Assembly (NCBI GenBank): GCA_052389915.1
Contig: JBQTHL010000031.1
Location: forward strand, 248,001-312,000
DNA from: Panacagrimonas sp052389915
GTDB lineage: Bacteria > Pseudomonadota > Gammaproteobacteria > Nevskiales > Nevskiaceae
Length of the DNA: 64,000 nt
Direction of reading: 5' to 3'
Shown: in pieces, positions 42,095-51,727 of the stretch
Position numbering within the stretch: position 1 is the first letter of the stretch
Layout: every line of letters starts with the position of its first letter
Notes under the pieces: model-generated
What the model was told of the DNA's origin: nothing
What the model saw: the letters and a program-made list of their open reading frames with translations, nothing else
Databases searched by the model: none
Translations under genes and position numbers: made by a program

Positions 42095-43093
42095 ATGAAC
42101 AAGCCCCTCGCCACCTCGACCCCGCCCCGGCGCGGATGGTCTGACCCGATGCTCGAACACCGCCCGGTGATGCTTGCAGAAGCGCTCGCCGGACTCGCGG
42201 TACGGAGCGGCGGCATCTACGTGGACGCGACTTATGGCCGCGGCGGACACAGCGCGGCGATTCTCGAAGCGATCGGCGAGCAGGGTTTTCTGCACGCGCT
42301 GGATCGCGATCCGCAGGCCTGTCACGCCGCCTGGTCGCGATTCGCGCAGCGTTCCAACTTCCGCATTCATCGCCGCAATTTTTCGGAGCTTGCAGCGCTG
42401 GGCAGCGATTTGGACCTGTCACGAAAAGTCGATGGCCTGTTGCTCGATCTGGGCGTTTCCTCGCCGCAGTTCGACGATGCGGAGCGCGGGTTCTCGTTCG
42501 CCAACGACGGGCCGCTCGACATGCGCATGGACCCGGAGTCCGGCGAGTCCGCGGCCGAGTGGCTGGCGCACGCTAAGGAGGCCGAGATCGCCGACGTGCT
42601 GTGGACCTATGGCGAGGAACGCGCGAGCCGTCGTATCGCTCGGCGGCTGGTCGAAGCACGCATCGAGACTCCCATCGAGCGCACCGCGCAACTCGCCGAA
42701 ATGATCGTGCGCGCGATGCCGGGACCGCGGCAGAAGATTCATCCGGCCACGCGCAGCTTCCAGGCGATCCGCATCTTCATCAATCGAGAGCTCGATGCGC
42801 TCGAATCCGCGCTGCTCGCGAGTCTCGACCTGCTTGCGCCCGGCGGGCGGCTCGCAGTCATCAGCTTTCATTCGCTGGAGGACCGCATCGTGAAGCGCTT
42901 CATGCGCGAGTCGCAGGCCGCCTCGCCCGATGCGGAGATGGAGCGCAGAAACAGGCATCTGCCGATTCCACCGGAGGCCGCGGCCACAAAAAAACTGCGC
43001 ACGATTTCACGCGAGTTCCCGACCGAAGCCGAATGCCGGGACAACCCACGTGCGCGCAGCGCCGTGCTGCGCGTTGCGGAGCGGCGGCGTTGA
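42095..43093 (+). CDS. rsmH: 16S rRNA (cytosine-1402-N4)-methyltransferase
   Basis: A 332-residue enzyme (MraW) that N4-methylates C1402 of 16S rRNA, the same nucleotide modified by RsmI encoded 2 kb upstream. Motifs: HRPVMLAEALAGL, YVDATYGRGGHSAAIL (SAM), DGLLLDLGVSSPQFDDAERGFSF-type segment, HPATRSFQAIRIFINREL and VISFHSLEDRIVK. ATG 42095 is used; ATG 42149 (MLEHRPVML) is a possible shorter start. Confidence 0.96.
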   Translation: MNKPLATSTPPRRGWSDPMLEHRPVMLAEALAGLAVRSGGIYVDATYGRGGHSAAILEAIGEQGFLHALDRDPQACHAAWSRFAQRSNFRIHRRNFSELAALGSDLDLSRKVDGLLLDLGVSSPQFDDAERGFSFANDGPLDMRMDPESGESAAEWLAHAKEAEIADVLWTYGEERASRRIARRLVEARIETPIERTAQLAEMIVRAMPGPRQKIHPATRSFQAIRIFINRELDALESALLASLDLLAPGGRLAVISFHSLEDRIVKRFMRESQAASPDAEMERRNRHLPIPPEAAATKKLRTISREFPTEAECRDNPRARSAVLRVAERRR

Positions 43094-43419
43094 AGCGCTG
43101 GATCGACCGCGTTCAACTGGCGCTGACCGAAGCGCGCCCCACCGGCTTGTTGCTGCCGATGCTGCTGGCGCTGCTGGTGATGGGCTCGGCGCTGTGGGCG
43201 GTACGGATCAAGCACGAAAACCGCAGCCTCACCACCGAGATCGAGCGCACGCGCGTCGAGCGCGAACGCCTGTCGATGGAGTGGTCGCAATTGCAGCTCG
43301 AAGAAGCTGCGCTGTCGCACCACGCGCGCATCGAGACCGCCGCGCGCGCGACGCTCGGCATGTCCGAGCCGCGCGAATACGTGATCGTGGAACAGGTCGC
43401 CGCGGGGTCCGGGCCATGA
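43090..43419 (+). CDS. ftsL: Cell division protein FtsL
   Basis: A 109-residue bitopic protein with a short cytoplasmic N-terminus, one TM (GLLLPMLLALLVMGSALWAV) and a periplasmic coiled coil (ENRSLTTEIERTRVERERL) ending in ETAARATLGMSEPREYVIVE. FtsL joins FtsB and FtsQ in the divisome and helps activate FtsWI. The start is TTG 43090, overlapping the rsmH stop (TTGA); no ATG is available. Confidence 0.9.
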   Translation: MKRWIDRVQLALTEARPTGLLLPMLLALLVMGSALWAVRIKHENRSLTTEIERTRVERERLSMEWSQLQLEEAALSHHARIETAARATLGMSEPREYVIVEQVAAGSGP

Positions 43420-45173
43420 CCACAGACACGGGCTACAAACTGCGTCCTGTCGCGGTCTGGCGCCGGCTCGCGATTCTGGGTGTGCTCGGCATCGGTGCGC
43501 TCTTCGTCACCGCGCGTGCGGTACAACTGCAAGTCGTCGATCGCGATTTTCTGACCAGCCAAGGCGAGAAACGCCAGGTGCGGAAGGTCACGTTGCCGGG
43601 CCATCGCGGCGCCATCCGCGACCGTCGCGGCGAACCGCTGGCCTTGTCCGCGCCGGTGGATTCGATCTGGTGCGTGCCTTCGGCCTTGCTGGCCTCACCC
43701 GAGCATCTCGCCGCCGTGGCCAAGGTGCTCAAGCAGCCGCAGGCGACGTTCACGCGCTTCCTGGAGAAGCGTTCGAAAAAGCCCTTCGTCTACATCGACC
43801 GCGGCCTGCCTCCGGGCGAAGGGCAGCGCGTGCTTTCGCTCAAGGCGCCCGGGGTTTTCTCCACGCGCGAATACCGCCGCTACTACCCGGCCGGCGAGTT
43901 TGCCGGGCAGCTCGTGGGCTTTGCCGATCCCGACGGCAACGGCGCGACCGGCATGGAAATAGCGCACGACGACACGCTGCGCGGCATCGCCGGATCGCGC
44001 CGCGTGATCCGCGACGCGCGCGGCAGCATCGTCGAGGACACCGAGGACGCGGTTCCCGCGCAACCCGGCGACGATCTGACCTTGTCGATCGACCTGCGCC
44101 TGCAATACCTGGCCTATCGCGAACTCAAGCGCGCCGTGCTGGAACACAAGGCTAAGGGAGGGCTGGTGGTGGTGGCCGACGCGCGCACCGGCGAGTTGCT
44201 CGCCGTGGCCAGCCAGCCCGGCTACAACCCCAACAACATCGAGGACCGCAAGCCCGGCCGCATGCACAACCGCGCGATCGTCGATTCCTTCGAGCCCGGT
44301 TCCACGGTCAAGCCGCTGCTGGTCGCGCAGGCGCTCGACATCGGCGCGTACACCTCCGCCAGCCACATCGACACCGGCGCCGGCTGGATGCAGGTGCATC
44401 GTCTGACCGTGCGCGACATTCACGCGCTGGGCGACGTGGACCTGGCGCACATGCTGGCCAAGTCGAGCAACGTGGGCGCCGCCAAGATGGGTCTGGCGAT
44501 GGGCTCCGAGCGGGTGTGGCAGGGCTATCAGAAATTCGGGCTGGGCGATCGCATCGCCTCGGGTTTTCCGGGCGAGTCGGCGCCGCTGCTGCGGCCCTTC
44601 GCGCAATGGGGCGACATCGGCACCGCCACTGCGTCGTACGGCTACGGCCTGTCGGTCAACGCCCTGCATTTGGTGCGCGCCTACGCAGGCCTGGCCAACG
44701 ACGGCCTGATGCCGCAGATCACCTTGCTGCGCGGCGGTGCGACCCAGCCGCCGCAACGCGCTATCAGCGCCCGCACTGCACGCGAAGTCCGGCGCATGCT
44801 CGAAGCGGTCGCAGAATCGGACGGTACCGGCTCGCGTGCCGCGATTCCGGGTTATCGCGTCGCCGGCAAGACAGGAACCGTGCGCAAGGTCGCGGCCACC
44901 GGCGGCTATGACGCCGACCGTCACCAATCCGTGTTCATCGGCATGGTGCCGGCCGAGAATCCGCGACTGATCGGTCTTGTGATGATCGACGAGCCCAGCG
45001 CCGGCGATTACTACGGCGGTGTCGTCGCCGCACCGGTGTTCTCCACCGTGCTGCAAGGAGCCCTTCGCCTGTTGCAGATTGCGCCGGACGATTGCACGGA
45101 GCACTGCGTACCGAAATTCGCGCCACCGCAGCTCGCCATGCCCGGCATCGTGGCGACGAGGCCCAATACGTGA
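43416..45173 (+). CDS. ftsI: Peptidoglycan DD-transpeptidase FtsI (PBP3)
   Basis: A 585-residue class B penicillin-binding protein. TM near residues 17-35, then the pedestal domain (GHRGAIRDRRGEPLAL). The transpeptidase active site is complete: FEPGSTVKP (Ser296, Lys299), KSSNVG (Ser350, Asn352) and GKTGTVRK (Lys485-Thr488). It makes septal cross-links with FtsW. ATG 43416 overlaps the ftsL stop, and its own stop overlaps murE. Confidence 0.96.
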   Translation: MTTDTGYKLRPVAVWRRLAILGVLGIGALFVTARAVQLQVVDRDFLTSQGEKRQVRKVTLPGHRGAIRDRRGEPLALSAPVDSIWCVPSALLASPEHLAAVAKVLKQPQATFTRFLEKRSKKPFVYIDRGLPPGEGQRVLSLKAPGVFSTREYRRYYPAGEFAGQLVGFADPDGNGATGMEIAHDDTLRGIAGSRRVIRDARGSIVEDTEDAVPAQPGDDLTLSIDLRLQYLAYRELKRAVLEHKAKGGLVVVADARTGELLAVASQPGYNPNNIEDRKPGRMHNRAIVDSFEPGSTVKPLLVAQALDIGAYTSASHIDTGAGWMQVHRLTVRDIHALGDVDLAHMLAKSSNVGAAKMGLAMGSERVWQGYQKFGLGDRIASGFPGESAPLLRPFAQWGDIGTATASYGYGLSVNALHLVRAYAGLANDGLMPQITLLRGGATQPPQRAISARTAREVRRMLEAVAESDGTGSRAAIPGYRVAGKTGTVRKVAATGGYDADRHQSVFIGMVPAENPRLIGLVMIDEPSAGDYYGGVVAAPVFSTVLQGALRLLQIAPDDCTEHCVPKFAPPQLAMPGIVATRPNT

Positions 45174-46675
45174 ACCCGGGGTCAAGCGCGGCGCGCATGT
45201 GCGACCTCGAAACGCTGCTCGATGGAATGGCATCGCCGATTCCACAGCTTGCTGTCACTGGCCTTGCTATGGATTCGCGACGAGTGGAATCCGGGCATGC
45301 GTTTCTTGCGGTCAAAGGCACGCGCGGTCACGGACTCGCGCATCTGCCCCAGGCGCTTGCACGCGGAGCCAGCGCCATCGTGTGGGAGCCGGCGCCCGAT
45401 CAGGCGCGTCCCCAGGCCGCGGTTCCCTGCGTGGAAGTCGATGGACTTTCCGTGCACGTCGGCGAAATCGCGGCGCGTTTCTACGGTCGCCCGGCCGATC
45501 GCATGTTCGTCGCCGGCATCACCGGCACCGACGGCAAGACCTCGGCCGCGCACCTCATCGCGCAGGCCTTCGAGAGACTCGGCAAGCCCTGCGCGTACAT
45601 CGGCACGCTCGGCAGCGGCCGGCTCGACGACTTGGCAGCGGCCACGCACACCACGCCTGATCCGATCGCGCTGCACGCGCATCTCGCCGATTTCATCGAC
45701 GCCGGAACCTCGCACTGCGCGATGGAAGTTTCCTCGCACGCGCTCGATCAGAACCGCATCGGCGGCGTGAGTTTCGATGCGGCCGTGCTGACCAACATCA
45801 CACGCGATCATCTCGACTACCACGGCACCATCGAACACTACGCGAGCGCCAAGCGCAGGCTGTTCGAATCCGACGACGAGCGCGCGCTGATTCTCAATCG
45901 TGACGACGAACACGGTGCGCGCTGGATCGAACAGTTGGCGAGCGAGCGGATGTGCGTCTACGGCATCGACGGGAAAAATCCCGCGCAGGCCCGCTACCTG
46001 CTGGCTTGCAACGTACAACTCGACGACACCGGACTGGGCTTCGATCTGCAAACTCACCTGGGCAATGCGCCGCTGCGCACCGCGCTGCTCGGACGCTTCA
46101 ACGCCTACAACCTGCTCGCAGCGGCCGCGGTGCTGCTGGAGTCGGGCGTGACGCTCGATGCAGCCGCCGACGCGCTGAGCCATTCGCGCACGGTGCCAGG
46201 CCGCATCGAGGGATTCCGCGGACCGCGCACGCAGGCGCTGGTGGTGGTGGACTACGCCCACACGCCCAAGGCGCTGGAACAGATTCTTCACGCGCTGCGC
46301 GCACACACGAGCGGCAAGCTGGTATGCGTGTTCGGTTGCGGCGGCGAGCGCGATCACGGCAAGCGGCCGTTGATGGGCGAGGCCGCTGCCCGGCTGGCGG
46401 ATCGCGCGATCGTCACCGACGACAACCCGCGCAGTGAAGCGCCGAAGCAGATTACCGATGAGATTCTTGCCGGCATTCCTGCCGCGCTCCGGCACAAGGT
46501 GCAGATCGAGCATGAGCGTGCCGCCGCCATCGAGTCTGCCATCCACGGCGCACAACACGGCGACGTGATTCTGCTTGCGGGAAAGGGCCACGAGACCACG
46601 CAGGACTATGGTCGCGAAGTCCGCCATTTCAGCGATCGCGCGTACGTCGCTGAGCGAGTCGGAGCGAACTCGTGA
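45170..46675 (+). CDS. murE: UDP-MurNAc-tripeptide synthetase MurE (meso-DAP adding)
   Basis: A 501-residue Mur ligase. The ATP loop is GITGTDGKTSAAH, where Asp replaces the more usual Asn of GTNGKT. The substrate region has HTTPDPIALH, and the C-terminal motif DDNPRSEAP marks specificity for meso-diaminopimelate. The carbamoylated-Lys region lies near YASAKRRLF. The start is GTG 45170 overlapping the ftsI stop (GTGA); ATG 45197 is an alternative. Confidence 0.95.
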   Translation: MNPGSSAARMCDLETLLDGMASPIPQLAVTGLAMDSRRVESGHAFLAVKGTRGHGLAHLPQALARGASAIVWEPAPDQARPQAAVPCVEVDGLSVHVGEIAARFYGRPADRMFVAGITGTDGKTSAAHLIAQAFERLGKPCAYIGTLGSGRLDDLAAATHTTPDPIALHAHLADFIDAGTSHCAMEVSSHALDQNRIGGVSFDAAVLTNITRDHLDYHGTIEHYASAKRRLFESDDERALILNRDDEHGARWIEQLASERMCVYGIDGKNPAQARYLLACNVQLDDTGLGFDLQTHLGNAPLRTALLGRFNAYNLLAAAAVLLESGVTLDAAADALSHSRTVPGRIEGFRGPRTQALVVVDYAHTPKALEQILHALRAHTSGKLVCVFGCGGERDHGKRPLMGEAAARLADRAIVTDDNPRSEAPKQITDEILAGIPAALRHKVQIEHERAAAIESAIHGAQHGDVILLAGKGHETTQDYGREVRHFSDRAYVAERVGANS

Positions 46676-48045
46676 GCGCTTCGATCGAAGAAATGGCGAA
46701 GCTCTCCTGGTTCGCGCAGGCCGCGGGTGCGCAGCTCATCGGCGAAGACGCTGCGGTCCTGCGGGTCACACACGATTCGCGCTCGGTGCGTCGCGGCGAC
46801 CTGTTCGTGGCGCTGCGTGGCGAGCGGTTCGACGCGCACGATTTCGTCGGGGATGCGGTCAAAGAAGGCGCAGCCGGCGTGATGGTCGAGCGCCGACTCG
46901 ACACGCCGATCGCACAGTTGCTCGTGCGCGATTCGCTGCAAGGATTGCAGGCCATCGCCAGCGCCTGGCGCGAGCGCTATGCCGATCCCGTCGTCGCCGT
47001 GACCGGCAGCAACGGCAAGACCACGACCAAGCAATTGCTCGCGGCGATCTTTGCCGTGCGCGGGCCGGTGCTGGCCACGCGCGGCAATCTCAACAATCAC
47101 ATCGGCCTGCCGCTGAGCCTGCTCGAACTCCGCTCCACGCATCGCACCGCGGTGATCGAGATGGGTGCGAACCACGCAGGAGAAATCGCGCAGCTCACTG
47201 CGCTGGCACGGCCGCAAGTCGGCGTCATCACGCAGGCCGGCGATGCACATCTGGAAGGCTTCGGATCGCGCGAGGGCGTGGCGCGCGCCAAGGGCGAGTT
47301 GTTCGCGGGTATGAGCGAAGACGGCATCAGCGTCATCAACGCGGACGACGATTACGCCGAGCTCTGGCGCAGCCTGGCGCGCGGCAGACAGCTCAGCTTC
47401 GGCATCACCCTGCCCGCAGACGTGCGTGCCAGTCGCATCGAGGCGACAGCGGGCGGCAGCCGGTTCGAGCTTGCGATTCCGGGCAGCGAGGCCGCGGTCG
47501 AGCTGCCCTTGCCGGGCCGACACAACGTGATGAACGCGCTCGCCGCCGCCGCCTGCGGCGCGGCGCTGGGCCTTGACGCATCGGTGATTGCGCAAGGCCT
47601 CGCGCGAGTGGAAGCCGCGCAGGGGCGCGTGGTGTGGAAGCTCACGCCGCAGGGCGCGCGCCTGATCGACGACAGCTACAACGCCAATCCCACTTCGATG
47701 AACGCCGGCCTGGAATTGCTGGCGCAGCAAACTGGACAGCGCTGGGCCGTGCTCGGCGCGATGGCCGAACTCGGCGCCTCGTCAAGCGCGCTGCACGAGT
47801 CCTGCGGAGCTCGCGCACGCGAACTCGGCATCGAGCGTCTGTGCGTGATCGGATCTGCGGGCGAGCACTACGCGCGGGGCTTCGGCGCGGGAGCGGAGCG
47901 GTTCGACGATGTGGAGGCTTTGAGCCGCAGCCTGTCGGCCGATCTGCGCGAAGGCGTCACCGTACTGGTCAAGGGATCGCGCTCGGCGCGCATGGAAAGA
48001 GTGGTCGCTGCGCTATGCGGCGAGCGGCATGAGGAGAGCCACTGA
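46672..48045 (+). CDS. murF: UDP-MurNAc-pentapeptide synthetase MurF
   Basis: A 457-residue Mur ligase that adds D-Ala-D-Ala to the tripeptide. N-domain: VTHDSRSVRRGDLFVALRGE. ATP loop: AVTGSNGKTTTKQLLA. Central domain: RGNLNNHIGLPLSLL and VIEMGANHAGEIAQL. C-domain: LIDDSYNANPTSMNAGL and AVLGAMAELG. The start is GTG 46672 (GTGA overlap with murE). GAGGAG near its 3' end serves the next gene, mraY. Confidence 0.96.
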   Translation: MSASIEEMAKLSWFAQAAGAQLIGEDAAVLRVTHDSRSVRRGDLFVALRGERFDAHDFVGDAVKEGAAGVMVERRLDTPIAQLLVRDSLQGLQAIASAWRERYADPVVAVTGSNGKTTTKQLLAAIFAVRGPVLATRGNLNNHIGLPLSLLELRSTHRTAVIEMGANHAGEIAQLTALARPQVGVITQAGDAHLEGFGSREGVARAKGELFAGMSEDGISVINADDDYAELWRSLARGRQLSFGITLPADVRASRIEATAGGSRFELAIPGSEAAVELPLPGRHNVMNALAAAACGAALGLDASVIAQGLARVEAAQGRVVWKLTPQGARLIDDSYNANPTSMNAGLELLAQQTGQRWAVLGAMAELGASSSALHESCGARARELGIERLCVIGSAGEHYARGFGAGAERFDDVEALSRSLSADLREGVTVLVKGSRSARMERVVAALCGERHEESH

Positions 48046-48047
48046 AG

Positions 48048-49169
48048 ATGCTGTACCACCTCGCCATGTGGTTGAAAGAGAGCATCAGCTCCTTCAACGT
48101 CTTCAGCTACCTGACCTTCCGCGCGATTCTGGGCGTGCTCACGGCACTGATTTTCTCGTTCCTGGTCGGACCGTGGATGATCCGCAAGCTGCACGACTTC
48201 AAGTTCGGCCAGGTCATTCGCGACGTGGGGCCCAAATCCCACCAGGCCAAGACCGGAACGCCGACGATGGGCGGCGTGATGATCCTCGGCGCCATCACCA
48301 TCTCGACCCTGGCCTGGGCCGATCTCACCAATCGCTTCGTGTGGTTTGCTCTGCTTGTGACGCTGGCCTTCGGGCTGGTCGGATTCGCAGACGATTTCAT
48401 CAAGATCAGGCATCGGCGGAATCTCGGCCTCACCGCGAAGCAGAAATATTTCTGGCTGTCGCTGGCGGGCTTCGGCGTATCCACGCTGATTTACTTCACG
48501 GCGCCGAACGCGCCGCTGTGGGACGTGTTCGGCGACGGCAAGGCCTCGCCCGAGACCGCGCTGCTCGTACCCGTGTTCAAGGACGTGGCAATCCAGCTCG
48601 GCATCTTTTTCATCCCCTGGTCCTACCTTGTCATCGTCGGCACCAGCAACGCGGTCAATCTCACCGACGGTCTCGACGGCCTGGCCATCATGCCCTGCGT
48701 GCTCGTGGCCTCGGCACTCGCAGTGTTCGCTTATTGCACGGGCAACGTCAAGATCGCGGCATACCTCAGCATTCCCTACATTCCCGGCGTCGGCGAGCTG
48801 GTGATTTTCTGCACCGCGCTTGCGGGCGCAGGGCTTGGCTTCCTGTGGTTCAACGCCTATCCCGCGCTGGTGTTCATGGGTGACGTCGGCGCGCTCGCGC
48901 TCGGCGCGGCACTCGGCGTGGTTGCCGTGCTGGTGCGACAGGAGCTGGTGCTGGTGGTGATGGGCGGCGTGTTCGTGGCCGAGACGCTGTCGGTGATGCT
49001 GCAAGTGGGCTACTACAAATACAGCGGCGGCAAGCGCATCTTCCGCATGGCGCCGCTGCATCACCACTACGAACTCAAGGGCTGGCCCGAGCCGCGAATC
49101 ATCGTGCGCTTCTGGATCATCACGCTGATTCTGGTGTTGATCGGGCTGTCGACGTTGAAGGTGCGGTGA
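48048..49169 (+). CDS. mraY: Phospho-N-acetylmuramoyl-pentapeptide-transferase
   Basis: A 373-residue, ten-TM inner-membrane enzyme that makes lipid I from UDP-MurNAc-pentapeptide and undecaprenyl phosphate. Conserved loops: GPKSHQAKTGTPTMGGVMIL, the Asp pair VGFADDFIK, SNAVNLTDGLDGLA and APLHHHYELKGWPEPRI. The length is slightly above the usual 360. ATG 48048 lies two bases after murF. Confidence 0.97.
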   Translation: MLYHLAMWLKESISSFNVFSYLTFRAILGVLTALIFSFLVGPWMIRKLHDFKFGQVIRDVGPKSHQAKTGTPTMGGVMILGAITISTLAWADLTNRFVWFALLVTLAFGLVGFADDFIKIRHRRNLGLTAKQKYFWLSLAGFGVSTLIYFTAPNAPLWDVFGDGKASPETALLVPVFKDVAIQLGIFFIPWSYLVIVGTSNAVNLTDGLDGLAIMPCVLVASALAVFAYCTGNVKIAAYLSIPYIPGVGELVIFCTALAGAGLGFLWFNAYPALVFMGDVGALALGAALGVVAVLVRQELVLVVMGGVFVAETLSVMLQVGYYKYSGGKRIFRMAPLHHHYELKGWPEPRIIVRFWIITLILVLIGLSTLKVR

Positions 49170-50509
49170 TGAGCGCGCCCCGCCATGAAGGCCCGCGCAT
49201 CCTGATCGTCGGACTCGGCGCGTCCGGCATTTCCGCCCTGCGCTTTCTCGCAGGTGAGGGCGTGGACCTCGTGGTCACGGATTCTCGTGTGGCTCCTGCG
49301 GGCATCGAAGTCTTGCGTGCGCAGTTTCCGCAAGTGGAATTTCGCCTTGGCGCTTTCGACGCGCGGCGTCCCCTGAATCAGTTTGCCGAGGCGGTGGTCT
49401 CGCCCGGCATTGCGCTCGACGAACCCTTCGTTCGCGAATTGAGCGCGGCCCGTGTGCCGATCATCGGCGACATCGAATTGTTCGCGCGCGCAGCGCATGC
49501 ACCGGTGATCGGCATCACCGGCAGCAACGGCAAGAGCACGGTCACGACCTTGGTTGGCGAGATGGCGAAAGCCGCCGGCCTGCGCATGAAGGTCGGCGGA
49601 AATCTGGGAACGCCAGCGCTCGATCTGCTGGACGATGCGGCCGAGCTGTACGTGCTGGAGCTGTCCAGCTTCCAGCTCGAAACCACGCACTCGCTGCACT
49701 GCAAGGCTGCAGCGTTTCTGAATCTGTCGGAAGATCATCTCGATCGTCATGGCCACATGGATGCTTACGCCGCGGCCAAGGCACGCATCTTCCGCGGCAG
49801 CGATGTGGCGGTGGTGAATCGCGAGGACGCGGCAACGCGACTCGGCAGCGAACAGGCTCGGCAGGTCGTGAGTTTCGGACTGGATGAACCGTCCGGCGAC
49901 GACTACGGCATGACGACCATCAACGGCGCTCGATGGCTCGCGCGCGGTTCCTCACGCCTCACGCCTCAGGTCTCACTGCGTATGCCTGGCTTGCACAACG
50001 CGGCCAACGCCCTGGCCGCGTTGGCACTGGCAGACGCCGTCGGCATTCCGCGCGAAGCGAGCCTGCAAGCCCTGAACAGCTTTGAGGGTCTGCCGCACCG
50101 CTGCCAGTTCGTCGCAGCGCGTAACGGCATCGCCTGGCTCAACGATTCCAAGGGCACCAACGTCGGTTCGACGCTCGCTGCCTTGAATGGACTCGACGGC
50201 CCCATCGTCTGGCTCGGCGGCGGTCAGGGCAAGGGGCAGGATTTTGCGCCGCTTGCGCAACCGCTCGCGCAGAAAGGACGCGCGGCACTATTGTTCGGGC
50301 AGGACGCACAGACCATCGAGGACGCGATCTTCGGCGCGCTGCCGGTATATCGCGAAGCCGACATGACAGCGGCGCTTCATCGCGCCAGGGGCATCGCGCA
50401 AAGCGGCGACTGCGTGCTCCTGTCGCCGGCCTGTGCGAGCCTCGACCAGTTCAGGAATTACGTCGAACGCGGCGAGCGGTTTTCGCAATGGGTCGGGGAA
50501 CACGCATGA
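49169..50509 (+). CDS. murD: UDP-MurNAc-L-alanine:D-glutamate ligase MurD
   Basis: A 446-residue Mur ligase. N-terminal Rossmann motif LIVGLGASGISALRFLA, ATP loop GITGSNGKSTVTTLV, central GGNLGTPALDLLDDA and LSSFQLETTHSL, C-domain LPHRCQFVAARNGIAWLNDSK. ATG 49169 overlaps the mraY stop by one base; GTG 49166 would add one residue. Confidence 0.96.
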   Translation: MSAPRHEGPRILIVGLGASGISALRFLAGEGVDLVVTDSRVAPAGIEVLRAQFPQVEFRLGAFDARRPLNQFAEAVVSPGIALDEPFVRELSAARVPIIGDIELFARAAHAPVIGITGSNGKSTVTTLVGEMAKAAGLRMKVGGNLGTPALDLLDDAAELYVLELSSFQLETTHSLHCKAAAFLNLSEDHLDRHGHMDAYAAAKARIFRGSDVAVVNREDAATRLGSEQARQVVSFGLDEPSGDDYGMTTINGARWLARGSSRLTPQVSLRMPGLHNAANALAALALADAVGIPREASLQALNSFEGLPHRCQFVAARNGIAWLNDSKGTNVGSTLAALNGLDGPIVWLGGGQGKGQDFAPLAQPLAQKGRAALLFGQDAQTIEDAIFGALPVYREADMTAALHRARGIAQSGDCVLLSPACASLDQFRNYVERGERFSQWVGEHA

Positions 50510-51714
50510 GCCTGGCCTGGCCGCGCTGGTCTTCGGAACCCGAACAGCTCTCGCTGCCGTTGCCGCGGGCGCAACTCGGGCTCGACCCCTGGCTGTGCGC
50601 GACCGCGATGGCACTGCTCGGCTGGGGACTGGTGATGGTGGCGTCGGCCTCGGTGGCGCATGCAACGGCGGAGCATGCGCGTGAAGTGGCTCGCGATCCG
50701 TTCTACTTTTTTTTCCGTCAGATCGTCTTTGCCGGGATTGGCGGCTTGTCCGCCTGGGCGGCTTTCCGCGTGCCGATGCACGTGTGGGAACGGCGCAGCG
50801 GCTGGTTGGCCACGGGCGGCTTGTTGCTGCTCGTGCTGGTGCTGATCCCCGGGATCGGCGTGACGGTGAATCACGCGCGGCGCTGGATCGATCTGGAGTT
50901 CGTCCGCGTCCAGGTGTCGGAGCCGGCGCGACTCGCGCTCATCATGTACCTGGCCGCCTACATTGTGCGCCGCCAGGGACGCTTGCAGAACACGCTGAGC
51001 GGTCTGCTGGTGCCGTTCCTGCCGCTGTTGCTGGCGGGCGGGCTGCTGGTGCTGGAGCCGGACTTCGGCGCCACCGTGATTCTGATTGTGGTGGCTTTCA
51101 TCATGCTGTTCCTGGGCGGCGCACGGCTGGTCTACCTGTGTGGCCTGGTGGTGGTGGCGAGCGGCGTCCTGGCGCTGGTGGCGGTGGCGGAGGCCTATCG
51201 CATCAAGCGGCTGTTGAGCTTCAGAGACCCCTTTGCCGATATCGAACACAGCGGCTGGCAACTGGCCAATTCGCTGATTGCGGTGGGGCGCGGCGAATGG
51301 ATGGGCGTCGGTCTGGGCAACAGCGTGCAGAAGCTGCTGTACCTGCCGGAGATGCATACCGACTTCATCTTCGCGATTCTCGCCGAGGAGTTCGGCCTGT
51401 TCGGCGTGGTGGTGCTGATCGCCTTGTTCGCGGTGCTGGTGTGGCGCGGGTTCGTGATCGGCGCCGGGGCCGAAGCGCGCGGCGAACGCTTCAAGGCCTA
51501 CCTGAGCTACGGACTCACCTCTTGGCTGGGCATGCAGGCGCTGATCAACATGGCGGTGAACATGGGCTCGCTGCCGACCAAGGGTCTGACCTTGCCCCTC
51601 ATCAGCTACGGCGGCTCCTCGCTCATCACCGTGATGGTGCTGCTCGCGCTGATCTTGCGCGTGGATTACGAGACCCGCGTGGCCGATGCGCGTACGGCCA
51701 GGATGAAGCCATGA
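50506..51714 (+). CDS. ftsW: Peptidoglycan polymerase FtsW
   Basis: A 402-residue SEDS-family protein with about ten TMs. It polymerises septal glycan from lipid II with FtsI. Conserved segments: HARRWIDLEFVRVQVSEPARL, LEPDFGATVIL (with the catalytic Asp region), GWQLANSLIAVGRGEWMGVGLG, LPEMHTDFIFAILAEEFG and GLTLPLISYGGSSL. ATG 50506 overlaps the murD stop (ATGA). Confidence 0.96.
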   Translation: MSLAWPRWSSEPEQLSLPLPRAQLGLDPWLCATAMALLGWGLVMVASASVAHATAEHAREVARDPFYFFFRQIVFAGIGGLSAWAAFRVPMHVWERRSGWLATGGLLLLVLVLIPGIGVTVNHARRWIDLEFVRVQVSEPARLALIMYLAAYIVRRQGRLQNTLSGLLVPFLPLLLAGGLLVLEPDFGATVILIVVAFIMLFLGGARLVYLCGLVVVASGVLALVAVAEAYRIKRLLSFRDPFADIEHSGWQLANSLIAVGRGEWMGVGLGNSVQKLLYLPEMHTDFIFAILAEEFGLFGVVVLIALFAVLVWRGFVIGAGAEARGERFKAYLSYGLTSWLGMQALINMAVNMGSLPTKGLTLPLISYGGSSLITVMVLLALILRVDYETRVADARTARMKP

Positions 51715-51727
51715 CCCGGATGTCCCA

